DNA of 64,000 nt from Petrimonas sulfuriphila (GTDB taxonomy: Bacteria > Bacteroidota > Bacteroidia > Bacteroidales > Dysgonomonadaceae), in assembly GCF_051201015.1 (NCBI RefSeq), contig NZ_JBPEHI010000018.1; one strand, given 5' to 3'. How positions within the stretch are numbered: position 1 is the first letter of the stretch; every line of letters begins with the position of its first letter. The notes under the pieces were generated by a model, which did not search any database, had not been told where the DNA came from, and worked only from the letters and a program-made list of their open reading frames with translations. Both the position numbers and the translations under genes were made by a program. Shown piece by piece: positions 35,367-44,016 of the stretch.

Positions 35367-36368
35367 ATGGCAATATTAGCATTCCAAAAACCCGATAAAG
35401 TAATCATGATCCAGGAGAATGCGTTCTCCGGAAAGTTCGAATTCCGTCCGCTGGAGCCCGGATACGGCATTACCATTGGTAACGCGTTGCGCCGTATTTT
35501 GCTTTCTTCTCTCGAAGGATATGCAATTACATCGGTAAAGTTTGACGGTGTTGAACATGAATTTGCTTCTATTCCGGGTATAATTGAAGATGTGACGACT
35601 ATTATCCTGAATCTGAAAAAAATTAGGTTTAAAAGGATAGTAGAAGAATTTGATACGGAAAAAGTAAGTCTCAATGTATCGGGCACGAATGTGTTTAAAG
35701 CCGGAGATGTTGGCAAATTACTGACTGGTTTTGAAGTTCTGAATCCTGAACTTGAAATCTGTCATTTAGAGAAGAAAGCTGAATTGCGGCTCGAACTGAC
35801 CATCAACAAGGGACGTGGATATGTTCCAGCTGAGGAAAATCGTGCTATGTTGCCTTCTGAAGACGTGCAAACCATTGCTATCGACTCTATTTTCACGCCT
35901 ATCAGAAATGTAAAATACGAAATAGAGAATTACCGTATCGAGCAAAAGACCGACTACGAAAAATTAATTATCGAAGTTACCACGGATGGTTCCATCCAAC
36001 CGAAAGATGCGTTAAAGGAGGCTGCTAAAATCCTTATCCAGCATTTTGCGTTGTTCTCTGACGAAGCCAAGATGATGGTAGAAACCACCGGTACAGAGAA
36101 TATCGAGGAATTCGACGAAGAAGTGTTGCACATGCGTCAATTGCTGAAACGCAAATTGTCTGACCTGAATCTTTCGGTTCGTGCGCTCAACTGCCTGAAA
36201 GCGGCTGAAGTGGAAACCCTGGGTCATCTGGTGATGCACAACAAAAACGATTTGTTGAAGTTCAGAAACTTCGGAAAAAAATCGCTTACTGAGCTGGAGG
36301 AGTTACTTGATAATTTAAGCCTGTCGTTCGGTATGGATATCTCGAAATATAAATTAGATAAAGATTAA
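35367..36368 (+). CDS. rpoA: DNA-directed RNA polymerase subunit alpha
   Basis: 333 residues. The N-terminal dimerisation domain has FRPLEPGYGITIGNALRRIL and SSLEGYAITSVKFDGVEHEF. An acidic linker follows, and the C-terminal domain that contacts UP elements and activators carries LKAAEVETLGHLV and FRNFGKKSLTELEELL. Usual alpha-operon position between rpsD and rplQ. Confidence 0.98.
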   Translation: MAILAFQKPDKVIMIQENAFSGKFEFRPLEPGYGITIGNALRRILLSSLEGYAITSVKFDGVEHEFASIPGIIEDVTTIILNLKKIRFKRIVEEFDTEKVSLNVSGTNVFKAGDVGKLLTGFEVLNPELEICHLEKKAELRLELTINKGRGYVPAEENRAMLPSEDVQTIAIDSIFTPIRNVKYEIENYRIEQKTDYEKLIIEVTTDGSIQPKDALKEAAKILIQHFALFSDEAKMMVETTGTENIEEFDEEVLHMRQLLKRKLSDLNLSVRALNCLKAAEVETLGHLVMHNKNDLLKFRNFGKKSLTELEELLDNLSLSFGMDISKYKLDKD

Positions 36369-36373
36369 CGATA

Positions 36374-37021
36374 ATGAGACACAATAAGAAAAATAATCAT
36401 TTAGGACGTAAAGCTGCACATCGCGATGCCATGTTATCGAACATGGCAACATCGCTCATCATGCACAAACGTATTTTCACTACTGTGCCTAAAGCCAAGG
36501 AATTAAGAAAGTTTGTAGAACCCATCATCACCAAATCAAAAGAGGACTCCACCAGTTCGCGAAGAGTAGTTTTCAGTATTTTGCAAAATAAATTTGCAGT
36601 TACCGAACTTTTTCAGTATATTTCGCAAAAAGTAGCTGATCGTCCCGGAGGGTATACCCGCATCATCAAAACAGGCTATCGCTTGGGAGATAATGCAGCA
36701 ATGTGCTTCATCGAGTTGGTTGACTACAACGAAAACATGTTGGGCGACGGCGGAGCTAAGAAAGCAAAAACACGCCGTTCACGTAGAAAAGCTACGACTG
36801 CTGCCGCTCCAGCTACTGCCACCGATTCTAAAGCTAAGGAACCGAAAGTGAAAAAAGAAGAAGCAAAAGCTGAAGAAGTTAAGGCTGAAGAAACCGTTGA
36901 ACTAAAAGATACAAAAGAAGTGAATGCTTCAGAAGTTCCTGTGATAGAAAAAGTTGATACACAGGACAAAACGCAAATCGCTGAGGGAGCATCTGCCGAA
37001 GGTGAAGGACTAAAAGACTGA
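36374..37021 (+). CDS. rplQ: 50S ribosomal protein L17 with long acidic/basic tail
   Basis: 215 residues. Residues 1 to about 125 are the conserved L17 (HLGRKAAHRDAMLSNMATSL, TTVPKAKELRKFVEPIIT, RPGGYTRIIKTGYRLGDNAA). The remaining 90 or so form a low-complexity tail, first basic (KKAKTRRSRRKATT), then Ala/Lys/Glu-rich with many KAEE-like steps, and ending acidic. E. coli L17 has 127 residues. Bacteroidota L17 proteins often have some tail, and this one is long. Last gene of the superoperon, followed by two terminators. Confidence 0.96.
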   Translation: MRHNKKNNHLGRKAAHRDAMLSNMATSLIMHKRIFTTVPKAKELRKFVEPIITKSKEDSTSSRRVVFSILQNKFAVTELFQYISQKVADRPGGYTRIIKTGYRLGDNAAMCFIELVDYNENMLGDGGAKKAKTRRSRRKATTAAAPATATDSKAKEPKVKKEEAKAEEVKAEETVELKDTKEVNASEVPVIEKVDTQDKTQIAEGASAEGEGLKD

Positions 37022-37034
37022 ACCAAGATGTAAC

Positions 37035-37055
37035 CACAGCGAAGCTGTGATTTTT
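37035..37055 (+). terminator. First terminator of the ribosomal superoperon
   Basis: CACAGC-gaa-GCTGTG (6-bp stem) is followed directly by ATTTTT, beginning 14 bases after the rplQ stop. It has the form of an intrinsic terminator. Confidence 0.7.
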
Positions 37056-37071
37056 AAAATGTTAAACATTA

Positions 37072-37111
37072 AGAAAGCGCCGCGAGTGATTCGTAGCGCT
37101 TTCTGCTTTTT
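37072..37111 (+). terminator. Second terminator of the ribosomal superoperon
   Basis: A perfect 9-bp stem (AGAAAGCGC at 37072-37080, GCGCTTTCT at 37096-37104) with a 15-base loop is followed by GCTTTTT. Together with the hairpin just upstream it would give strong termination. Confidence 0.75.
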
Positions 37112-37227
37112 ACATATTTGTCAAGCTGTCCGACCCTTTGAAAACATTCTGCCGTTTCAGACGTTTTATGATTAAAATGAATGCGCATGATCTATTAAAA
37201 CTTGATTTATCAACTAATTTTTGAACA

Positions 37228-38466
37228 ATGAAAAAGGTCGTAGTTATTGGTTGTGGTTTTGGGGGATTACAGTTTGTACGGCATTTGAAAAAAAATAGGT
37301 TCGACATTCTTGTCATCGATAAAATTAACCATCACCAATTCCCTCCTTTGTTTTATCAGGTGGCCGCTTCGCAAATAGAACCGTCAACCGTTTCATTCCC
37401 CATTCGTAAAATATTTCAGAACAGAAAAGATGTCCGGATCCGCCTTGCAAAAGTACATTCCCTCAATGCCGAAGAAAAAACGATCGATACTTCTATCGGC
37501 ACATTCTCATATGATTATCTGGTCATCGCTACCGGATCGCGGACCAACTTCTACGGAAATCGGCAGGTAGAAGAACATTCACTGGGATTAAAATCTACTT
37601 ACCAGGCCATTAATGTACGAAACTTTATCCTGATGAATTTTGAAAAACTCCTTTACGAAACTGATAAGGAAGGCTTGTACAACATCGTTATTGTGGGTGC
37701 AGGCGCCACAGGTGTTGAGATGGCCGGCGCATTTGTCGAGATGAAGCGCGAAGTACTTCCGAAAGACTATCCCCATATCGATTCGTCTAAGGTCAGTGTG
37801 TATCTCCTGGAAGGAGGGTCGAACACGCTGTCCGCCATGAGCCGTTTTGCACAAGACTATTCAGAAAAGTACCTGCGTGACATGGGGGTGATTGTAATGA
37901 CCAATGTGATTGTAACCAATTACGACGGAAACGAAATCACGCTCAATAATGGTGAAACCATTCGTTCCAAAAATGTTATCTGGTCGGCGGGAATCATAGG
38001 TAACACGCTGGATGGGATTCCCTCGCAATCCTTAGCGAGAGGAGGAAGGATAAAAGTGGACCGGATCAACCGGGTGGAAGGACTCAGCGATGTTTTTGCT
38101 GTCGGAGACGTGGCCTACATGGAAACCTCCAACTACCCCAAGGGGCATCCTCAGGTGGCAAATGTTGCCATAGGGCACGGCAAAAACCTGGCAAAAAACC
38201 TTCAGTACATCCATTTAAGGAAGACTAATCTCCGTCCTTATGAATACCGTAACCTTGGAACTATGGCAACTGTTAGCAGAAACAAGGCAGTAGTAGACCT
38301 GCCCTTTGCTAAATTTAAAGGACGGTTCGCGTGGCTTGTCTGGATGTTCCTTCACCTGATGCTTATACTTAGTGTGCGCAACAAACTCATTGTTTTTATC
38401 AATTGGGCGTGGAATTATGTTACTCGAAATAACTCGCTTCGGCTTATCCTGAAGGATCAGGATTGA
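37228..38466 (+). CDS. ndh: Type II NADH dehydrogenase (NDH-2), FAD-dependent
   Basis: Non-proton-pumping NADH:quinone oxidoreductase at the inner face of the cytoplasmic membrane. 412 residues. The N-terminal FAD Rossmann motif is VVIGCGFGGLQFVRHL, the second dinucleotide motif (NIVIVGAGATGVEMAGAFVE) starts near residue 152, and AVGDVAYME binds FAD. The C-terminal segment after residue 365 has hydrophobic stretches (FAWLVWMFLHLMLILSV and IVFINWAWNYV) suited to membrane attachment. A menaquinone acceptor is inferred for the phylum. Stands alone: terminators lie upstream, and a weak CGG-aaaa-CCG hairpin with seven Ts lies just downstream (38501-38517). Confidence 0.92.
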   Translation: MKKVVVIGCGFGGLQFVRHLKKNRFDILVIDKINHHQFPPLFYQVAASQIEPSTVSFPIRKIFQNRKDVRIRLAKVHSLNAEEKTIDTSIGTFSYDYLVIATGSRTNFYGNRQVEEHSLGLKSTYQAINVRNFILMNFEKLLYETDKEGLYNIVIVGAGATGVEMAGAFVEMKREVLPKDYPHIDSSKVSVYLLEGGSNTLSAMSRFAQDYSEKYLRDMGVIVMTNVIVTNYDGNEITLNNGETIRSKNVIWSAGIIGNTLDGIPSQSLARGGRIKVDRINRVEGLSDVFAVGDVAYMETSNYPKGHPQVANVAIGHGKNLAKNLQYIHLRKTNLRPYEYRNLGTMATVSRNKAVVDLPFAKFKGRFAWLVWMFLHLMLILSVRNKLIVFINWAWNYVTRNNSLRLILKDQD

Positions 38467-38571
38467 TTTGACCGTTTGAAAACGCTTGGTATGATTCAAC
38501 CGGAAAACCGTTTTTTTGCCGGAAATAGGTCCTAAATTACAAAGTAGGTCGCACAGAGGGAGAGAGATGTA

Positions 38572-38579
38572 TACTTTTG
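38572..38579 (+). promoter_or_regulatory. -7 promoter element of the DUF6448 gene
   Basis: TACTTTTG fits TAnnTTTG and lies 45 bases before the start at 38624. No good -33 TTTG was found at the right distance, so the assignment is tentative. Confidence 0.4.
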
Positions 38580-38623
38580 TTTTCAGAAAATTTTATTATT
38601 AACTTTTTTAAAATGAATTTAAA

Positions 38624-39265
38624 ATGAAAACAAAAGAATTAAATGTTGAAGTAGTAGATGTGAAAAATGTACCTGCTCGTAGAAACTCTTTCAAAAGTGT
38701 GTTGCCTGGGTTGTTTATTTCCGTACTGCTGTTTTTTGCATCAACACCTCTCTTTGCTCATTGTGACTCGTACGACGGCCCTGTGATTAAGGATGCGGTT
38801 AAAGCGCTTGAAACAAACAACGTGAATTTGGTCTTCAAATGGATTACCCGGGAACAGGAAGCTGAAATATCCGGTTTGTTCAATAAGGTCTACGGTTTGA
38901 AATCGGGTAACCGGGAAATTTACGCCATCCTTGAAAAGCATTTTTTCGAAACGCTTGTGAGGTTGCATCGGGAAACGGAAGGCGCACCCTATACCGGGTT
39001 AAAACCGGCAGGAACTACCAAACAAATAATTGTGTTGAGTGATAAAGCCATCGAGAACAACGATATTCACAAATTACTTGTCCAATTGAACAACCATATC
39101 GGAAGTGTGATCAGGGAGAAATACCACAAGGTGGAAACACTCAACAAGGGGAAAAACAATTCCGCCGAAGAAGGACGTGCTTACGTGGAGGCTTACGTTG
39201 ATTACACGCATTCGGTTGAAGCGCTTCACGACATTTTGGAAAACGGTAGCGGCCATAATCATTGA
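38624..39265 (+). CDS. DUF6448-like exported protein
   Basis: 213 residues. An unusually long, charged N-terminal region (about 25 residues) precedes a hydrophobic stretch (LPGLFISVLLFFASTPLFA). Cleavage is likely before HCDSYDGPV, which resembles the conserved opening of the DUF6448 family. The mature part is helical, with conserved-looking LVFKWITREQEAEISGLF and HFFETLVRLHRETEGAPYTGLKPAG, and it ends in a His-rich GSGHNH that could bind metal. Function unknown. Next gene is a DUF5916 barrel protein 93 bases downstream; the spacer has a small palindromic hairpin around AAAGGCCTTT (39311-39333). Confidence 0.7.
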   Translation: MKTKELNVEVVDVKNVPARRNSFKSVLPGLFISVLLFFASTPLFAHCDSYDGPVIKDAVKALETNNVNLVFKWITREQEAEISGLFNKVYGLKSGNREIYAILEKHFFETLVRLHRETEGAPYTGLKPAGTTKQIIVLSDKAIENNDIHKLLVQLNNHIGSVIREKYHKVETLNKGKNNSAEEGRAYVEAYVDYTHSVEALHDILENGSGHNH

Positions 39266-39358
39266 GACGGAGGAGAGAAAGGTTGAAGGGGTAAAAACGT
39301 CACAAAATTTGTAACGGAAAAGGCCTTTGTTACGTCTTATGGATATACCCAACAAAAT

Positions 39359-41893
39359 ATGATGAAAATTTACTACACACTGTTGTTTTTCTTGTTTTCG
39401 TTATTGGCTTTTTCCCAAACAAGAACCTACACTACTTCACGCACGCAGCAAGTACCGGATATAGACGGTCAACTGACAGACGACTGCTGGCTGAATGCCG
39501 TCTGGGGAAGTGATTTTGTGCAGTTTGAACCCCATTCCGGTGCCCAACCTTCTCAACAAACTCAATTTGCTATTGTCTACGATGACGATAATTTATACAT
39601 AGCTATAAAAGCACTCGACGCCGAACCCGGTAAGATTGTCCGCCGCGTTTCTAGACGTGACGATGCTGATGGTGATGCGGTTGCCATTGCCATAGACAGT
39701 TACGAAGATAAGATGACGGCTTTTGCGTTTCTGGTTACCGCCGCAGGAAGTAAAATCGACTGGAGGCTAACGGAGGAGAACGACGAGGACTACAGTTGGG
39801 ACCCGATTTGGGAAGTGAGAACTTCCCTGCAACCCGACGGATGGTATGCCGAAATACGTATACCCTATTCTCAGCTTCGTTTCGGAAAGAACAATCAATA
39901 CCGTTGGGGCCTGGAGGTGATGCGGCACGTTTATCGCCACCAGGAGCGTTCGTTCTGGCAGCCTATCGACAAAGCTTCGGCCAAATTTATAGGTAATTTC
40001 GGCGTTCTGGATGGTATTCGTAACATTAATCCCAAAAAAGACATCGAGATTGTTCCTTTTGCCCTTTCTCAGCTTACCCTTTCGGAAAAGGAAAAAGGAA
40101 ATCCGTTTGCTACGGGAACCCGTACAAAAGCGTCAGTGGGAGTGGACGGTAAGGTCAGTATTACCCACGACATTACACTGAATTTCACGGTAAATCCCGA
40201 TTTCGGGCAAGTGGAAGCCGACCCGTCGGTGGTGAACCTAACCAATTTCGAAACGTATTTTGATGAAAAACGGCCTTTCTTTGTGGAAGGGAGTAATATT
40301 TACCATTACCCGTTCGATTTGACCAACAACGAACGGAATAAGCTTTTTTATTCTCGTCGGTTGGGAAGAGAGCCACACCTTAGTTACACTAAAAAAGAGG
40401 GCGAATATGTGCGTGAACCCGGGCGAACAAACATCCTTGGCGCGGTAAAAGTTTCTGGAAAAACACGTGAAGGAACTTCCATCGGAATACTGAATGCGGT
40501 GACGCAGAAAATGTACAGTGAAATAGATCATAGTGGAGAACGGTCGAAATATGCCGTGGAGCCGATGTCAAATTATTTCGTGGGCCGGCTGGAACAGGAT
40601 CTTGATAGCGGAAACCTTATTGTAGGTGGGATATTTACAGCCACTAACCGTAAGATAGATGAAGATCAATTCAGAACGCTGCCTGGTTCAGCGTACACCA
40701 CAGGACTGAATTTAACCAGATATTGGAAAGAGAAATCCTATTTTATAACGGCCAGGGTATTCTTCAGCCACTTGCGTGGAACTCAGGAAGCGATGATTCA
40801 ATTACAGAAATCGTCGGCAAGGTATTACCAACGGCCCGATGCAAAGCATTTGGAACTTGATGGAGAACGTACATCGCTGAGCGGTTTTGGCGGATCAGTC
40901 AGTGGAGGTAAAGCTTCGGGGCACTTTAATCTTTTGGGATTCAGTAGTTGGAGCTCCCCCGGACTGGAATTTAACGATGTCGGTTTTAAACCCAATGCCG
41001 ATATGTTTCTGAACGGAGTATGGGCAGCATGGAACGAATGGCGCCCGAAAGGCATCGTGAACGAATATCAGTTTAATGGTTCCTGGTATAACGTGAGGGA
41101 TTTTTCCGGAATTTCGCTGGAGTGGGGGAACGAAGCATTCGGGTACATTCAGTTTACCAATTATTACGACATTGCCGGAGGGTTGAATATTAATTATCCG
41201 GGATTATCCAATTCAATGCTGAGGGGCGGACCTGCACTTAAAACGCCCGGAGTAATTAATTCGTGGTTTTCCGTTGAATCGGACAGCCGAAAGAAGCTAA
41301 GCCTAGAATACGAAATGAACTTTTCTCATGGCTTCGAGCATTCAAGGCGTTCCATTTCTTATGGATTAGACATTACCTACAAACCCAATAACCGGCTTTC
41401 GCTTTCACTTTATCCACAGTACGTCAAAGCTACCGGGCATCAACAGTATGTGCGTACGGTGACGGGAGACAGTCCTGCATATATCCTGTCGTCCATCGAC
41501 CAAAATATCGCATCTATGTCGGTTCGGGTAAATTACGGCATTACTCCTGATATGTCACTGCAGTGGTATGCGCTTCCCTATCTGTTTTCGGGAGATTATT
41601 ACGGTTTTAAAACTGTAACTCATCCGCGGGCAGATAAATTTAGCGATCGATTCACAGCTATGGATACCTATCCCTATGATAATCCCGATTTTTATTTTCT
41701 TCAATTCCGCTCTAACCTGGTTTACCGGTGGGAGTACAAACCCGGGTCTGTACTCTACCTGGTATGGTCGCAAGGAAGAACGGTGCAGGGGAATGAGGGT
41801 GTGTTCCGTTTTAGGGATTACCTGGGCGATTTATTTGAGGCTGCTCCTCAAAACGATTTTCTGGTGAAAGTTTCGTACGCGTGGATTTTTTAA
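39359..41893 (+). CDS. CBM9-like / DUF5916 outer-membrane barrel protein
   Basis: 844 residues with a signal peptide (MMKIYYTLLFFLFSLLAFSQ). Residues from about 30 to 220 resemble the carbohydrate-binding family 9-like domain (VPDIDGQLTDDCWLNA, IVYDDDNLYIAIKALD, YAEIRIPYSQLRFG). The remainder matches the general pattern of DUF5916, a set of aromatic-rich beta-strands with the conserved EADPSVVNLTNFETYFDEKR and PFFVEGSNIY, ending in an aromatic residue (SYAWIF), as outer-membrane barrels do. Such proteins are common in Bacteroidota. Substrate unknown. It may bind glycans or move them across the outer membrane, which is only inference. Confidence 0.85.
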   Translation: MMKIYYTLLFFLFSLLAFSQTRTYTTSRTQQVPDIDGQLTDDCWLNAVWGSDFVQFEPHSGAQPSQQTQFAIVYDDDNLYIAIKALDAEPGKIVRRVSRRDDADGDAVAIAIDSYEDKMTAFAFLVTAAGSKIDWRLTEENDEDYSWDPIWEVRTSLQPDGWYAEIRIPYSQLRFGKNNQYRWGLEVMRHVYRHQERSFWQPIDKASAKFIGNFGVLDGIRNINPKKDIEIVPFALSQLTLSEKEKGNPFATGTRTKASVGVDGKVSITHDITLNFTVNPDFGQVEADPSVVNLTNFETYFDEKRPFFVEGSNIYHYPFDLTNNERNKLFYSRRLGREPHLSYTKKEGEYVREPGRTNILGAVKVSGKTREGTSIGILNAVTQKMYSEIDHSGERSKYAVEPMSNYFVGRLEQDLDSGNLIVGGIFTATNRKIDEDQFRTLPGSAYTTGLNLTRYWKEKSYFITARVFFSHLRGTQEAMIQLQKSSARYYQRPDAKHLELDGERTSLSGFGGSVSGGKASGHFNLLGFSSWSSPGLEFNDVGFKPNADMFLNGVWAAWNEWRPKGIVNEYQFNGSWYNVRDFSGISLEWGNEAFGYIQFTNYYDIAGGLNINYPGLSNSMLRGGPALKTPGVINSWFSVESDSRKKLSLEYEMNFSHGFEHSRRSISYGLDITYKPNNRLSLSLYPQYVKATGHQQYVRTVTGDSPAYILSSIDQNIASMSVRVNYGITPDMSLQWYALPYLFSGDYYGFKTVTHPRADKFSDRFTAMDTYPYDNPDFYFLQFRSNLVYRWEYKPGSVLYLVWSQGRTVQGNEGVFRFRDYLGDLFEAAPQNDFLVKVSYAWIF

Positions 41894-41936
41894 CCCGGTA
41901 AATGCTGTCTGTACAATTAATGTTTGCGGATTTTTA

Positions 41937-41969
41937 GTAAGTTTGCACTTCCAACAAAATCAAACTTAC
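41937..41969 (+). promoter_or_regulatory. -7 element embedded in a 9-bp inverted repeat
   Basis: TAAGTTTG at 41938-41945 fits the -7 consensus. It is part of a perfect inverted repeat: GTAAGTTTG at 41937-41945 and CAAACTTAC at 41961-41969, ending one base before the ATG of the next gene at 41971. The repeat could be an operator or an mRNA hairpin that hides the start site. No clear -33 box was found. Confidence 0.5.
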
Positions 41970-41970
41970 A

Positions 41971-42747
41971 ATGAAACGAATCCCTGTTTTTACAGTTTTA
42001 CTTGCTTTGTGTATTCTTACTCTATCTGCTCAAGATAACGCAAGCAAAAAGAGTTATACTTTTTTATTGACTGGAGCTTCCTTTGCGTCGCCCAACAACG
42101 GTTGGTTCGAAATCGGTTGTGAACTGTCGGATGCCAACCCGCTTAACAGAGCCATTGGCGGTGAAGCTATTGCCGATGCTGCCAACCGGATTATTGACGG
42201 AACATTATACACCATCGAAGAACTGGAACATATTGATGCTCTTGTGATTATGCAGGTCCACGACAGGGATGTCTTCGACGAATCGCAGCTAAAGCCTAAC
42301 TACACCGAGTACCCGGTGCCTTTCGACCGGAGCAATTACGCCGCTGCGTTCGACTACGTCATCAAACGGTACCTTGCCGATTGTTACAACCTGAAGTTTG
42401 ACAGGAAATCGAAATATTTCAACAGCCGGAGTGGAAAACCTGCTGTCGTTGTGCTTTGCACCGATTGGCACGACGGAAGGGTAACCTACAACACTTCCGT
42501 GAGAAAACTGGCCGAAAAATGGGGATTTCCGGTAGTGGAGTTCGATAAATTCATCGGGTTCTCCAGGAATGCTCTTCATCCGGTTACGGGAGAACAAATA
42601 AGCCGTTTGTTTACGGGTGATAAACAAGAAATTGACGGTGAAATTTTTGGATGGCATCCCGAAAACGGGAAAGAGCAATACATTCAACAACGGATGGGAG
42701 CCGTTTTTGCCGACACCATGCGAAAGATTTTCCCTGTGAAACCATAA
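41971..42747 (+). CDS. Exported SGNH/GDSL-like hydrolase (possibly DUF5040)
   Basis: 258 residues with a Sec signal peptide (MKRIPVFTVLLALCILTLSA). The block LLTGASFASPNNGW resembles SGNH block I, with Ser37 as candidate nucleophile. AIGGEAIADAANRI could be block II, VIMQVHDRD a later block, and RNALHPVTGEQ resembles the DxxH block with His203 as candidate catalytic His (Asn in place of the usual Asp). It may belong to the DUF5040 group, but I recall that family only loosely. Activity is probably esterase or deacetylase if the blocks are real. Its stop lies one base from the stop of the convergent PNGase-like gene. Confidence 0.5.
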   Translation: MKRIPVFTVLLALCILTLSAQDNASKKSYTFLLTGASFASPNNGWFEIGCELSDANPLNRAIGGEAIADAANRIIDGTLYTIEELEHIDALVIMQVHDRDVFDESQLKPNYTEYPVPFDRSNYAAAFDYVIKRYLADCYNLKFDRKSKYFNSRSGKPAVVVLCTDWHDGRVTYNTSVRKLAEKWGFPVVEFDKFIGFSRNALHPVTGEQISRLFTGDKQEIDGEIFGWHPENGKEQYIQQRMGAVFADTMRKIFPVKP

Positions 42748-42748
42748 C

Positions 42749-43981
42749 CTATTCTTCCCACACCAAATATGCCGAAACAAGCCAGTGGTTCAACTTGTTT
42801 TCCTCAATGGGCCTTGCTTCGGGGATGCTTATGGTCAGACTGTGACTACCTGCGGACAGATTGGGCAGTTCGACCTCTATGGGGGAAACATCACTACCTG
42901 GACACCAGTTGCTTCGTGATAAATCGGATGAAGCGAGCGGCTCTTCGATTTCTTTTTCGGCACGTTTACCTTCGTTGCTAATATAAGCCATTGTCCTTTT
43001 TTGCAGCCATACACCGGATGTGGGATTGAAACGTCGAAACGAAGCACAATCCGTTCGCCAGGGCAGAAAATTCAACACCTCCGAGCCATCAATCTTCAGT
43101 ATATTTCGCTGAGGACGGAACTCATCTCCGCCGGAATGACCGCCGTGTCCGGTAGCAATATATTTTAGGCGGATATTTTTTGCTTTTTCTGGAATGATAA
43201 ACGGGACCTCCACATCCCTTCGTGAGAAAATATCGGGATGCCGCTGTCCGACGTAATAATTGGTATTTATCAACGGCTCAACATGCAGATGCGGTTTTTT
43301 GTCACCGCGCAAATTACTTTCGGTAAAGGAGAGTTGAACGTCAATGCGGTAACCTTCTTTTGTCCAGGTGTCAATATAAACGCCTATATAGGCTTCGTCT
43401 TCGAGCAGGGGCAGCAAATCCGATATTTCCTGTTTCCATATAACGTTTTCCGCCCATCCATCCACATAAACCGGGCGTCGTTTGACAGATACCGGATCGT
43501 CATTCCGGCTGAAGTGTCCCACTCCGAAAGGTGTCATGAATCGCATCAATTCTACTGTCGGCAAATAATCCTTCCCTTGTACAATCCCGATCAAAGATTC
43601 ATGTTTCACCGTGTCTTGCTGCGGATAGGCGGCCGAATTGCGGGCGATATCGATCATTGTGATTTTTGAAGATTTTGGAATCACAAAGCAAGACCCCGAT
43701 TTGTCCCAGGGATCACCATTTGAAACGAGCGTAACGGCAATTTCGACTTCGGTATAATTTTTGAATTGGGGAACGCGAACTTTTTTCAGTACAATACGTC
43801 CGTTTCCCAAATAGATCAGTCCCTCTTTTTCTACCAGGCCGTCGGGATAGTCCGTCGGATTAAAAAGAATGGGTGTCTGTTGAAAAACAGGCAGATGAAC
43901 AGTTTTTTTTGTCCTGTTCAACGCATAAAAAGCCAGCGGAAAAAGTAACAGGAGCACAACAGTGATCAATAGTTTTCTCAT
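42749..43981 (-). CDS. PNGase F-like peptide-N-glycosidase (N-glycan amidase)
   Basis: 410 residues with an N-terminal hydrophobic signal or anchor (LLITVVLLLLFPLAFYAL). Several segments align with PNGase F of Elizabethkingia: NGDPWDKSG (Asp93, equivalent to catalytic Asp60), RFMTPFGVG (RFITPYWVG in PNGase F), YIDTWTKEGY (Asp204 in place of Glu118), GHGGHSGGDEF (Glu287, candidate for Glu206) and NWCPGSDV (Cys360, GWCPG in PNGase F). The enzyme family cleaves between Asn and the first GlcNAc of N-glycans. It is about 60 residues longer than PNGase F, mostly N-terminal. It lies 35 bases after a PIG-L deacetylase gene on the same strand. Family assignment is good; the activity is inferred. Confidence 0.8.
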   Translation of the reverse strand: MRKLLITVVLLLLFPLAFYALNRTKKTVHLPVFQQTPILFNPTDYPDGLVEKEGLIYLGNGRIVLKKVRVPQFKNYTEVEIAVTLVSNGDPWDKSGSCFVIPKSSKITMIDIARNSAAYPQQDTVKHESLIGIVQGKDYLPTVELMRFMTPFGVGHFSRNDDPVSVKRRPVYVDGWAENVIWKQEISDLLPLLEDEAYIGVYIDTWTKEGYRIDVQLSFTESNLRGDKKPHLHVEPLINTNYYVGQRHPDIFSRRDVEVPFIIPEKAKNIRLKYIATGHGGHSGGDEFRPQRNILKIDGSEVLNFLPWRTDCASFRRFNPTSGVWLQKRTMAYISNEGKRAEKEIEEPLASSDLSRSNWCPGSDVSPIEVELPNLSAGSHSLTISIPEARPIEENKLNHWLVSAYLVWEE

Positions 43982-44016
43982 AAATAGATGGTTTCGTGTT
44001 GTCTGTTTTTGAAGTT

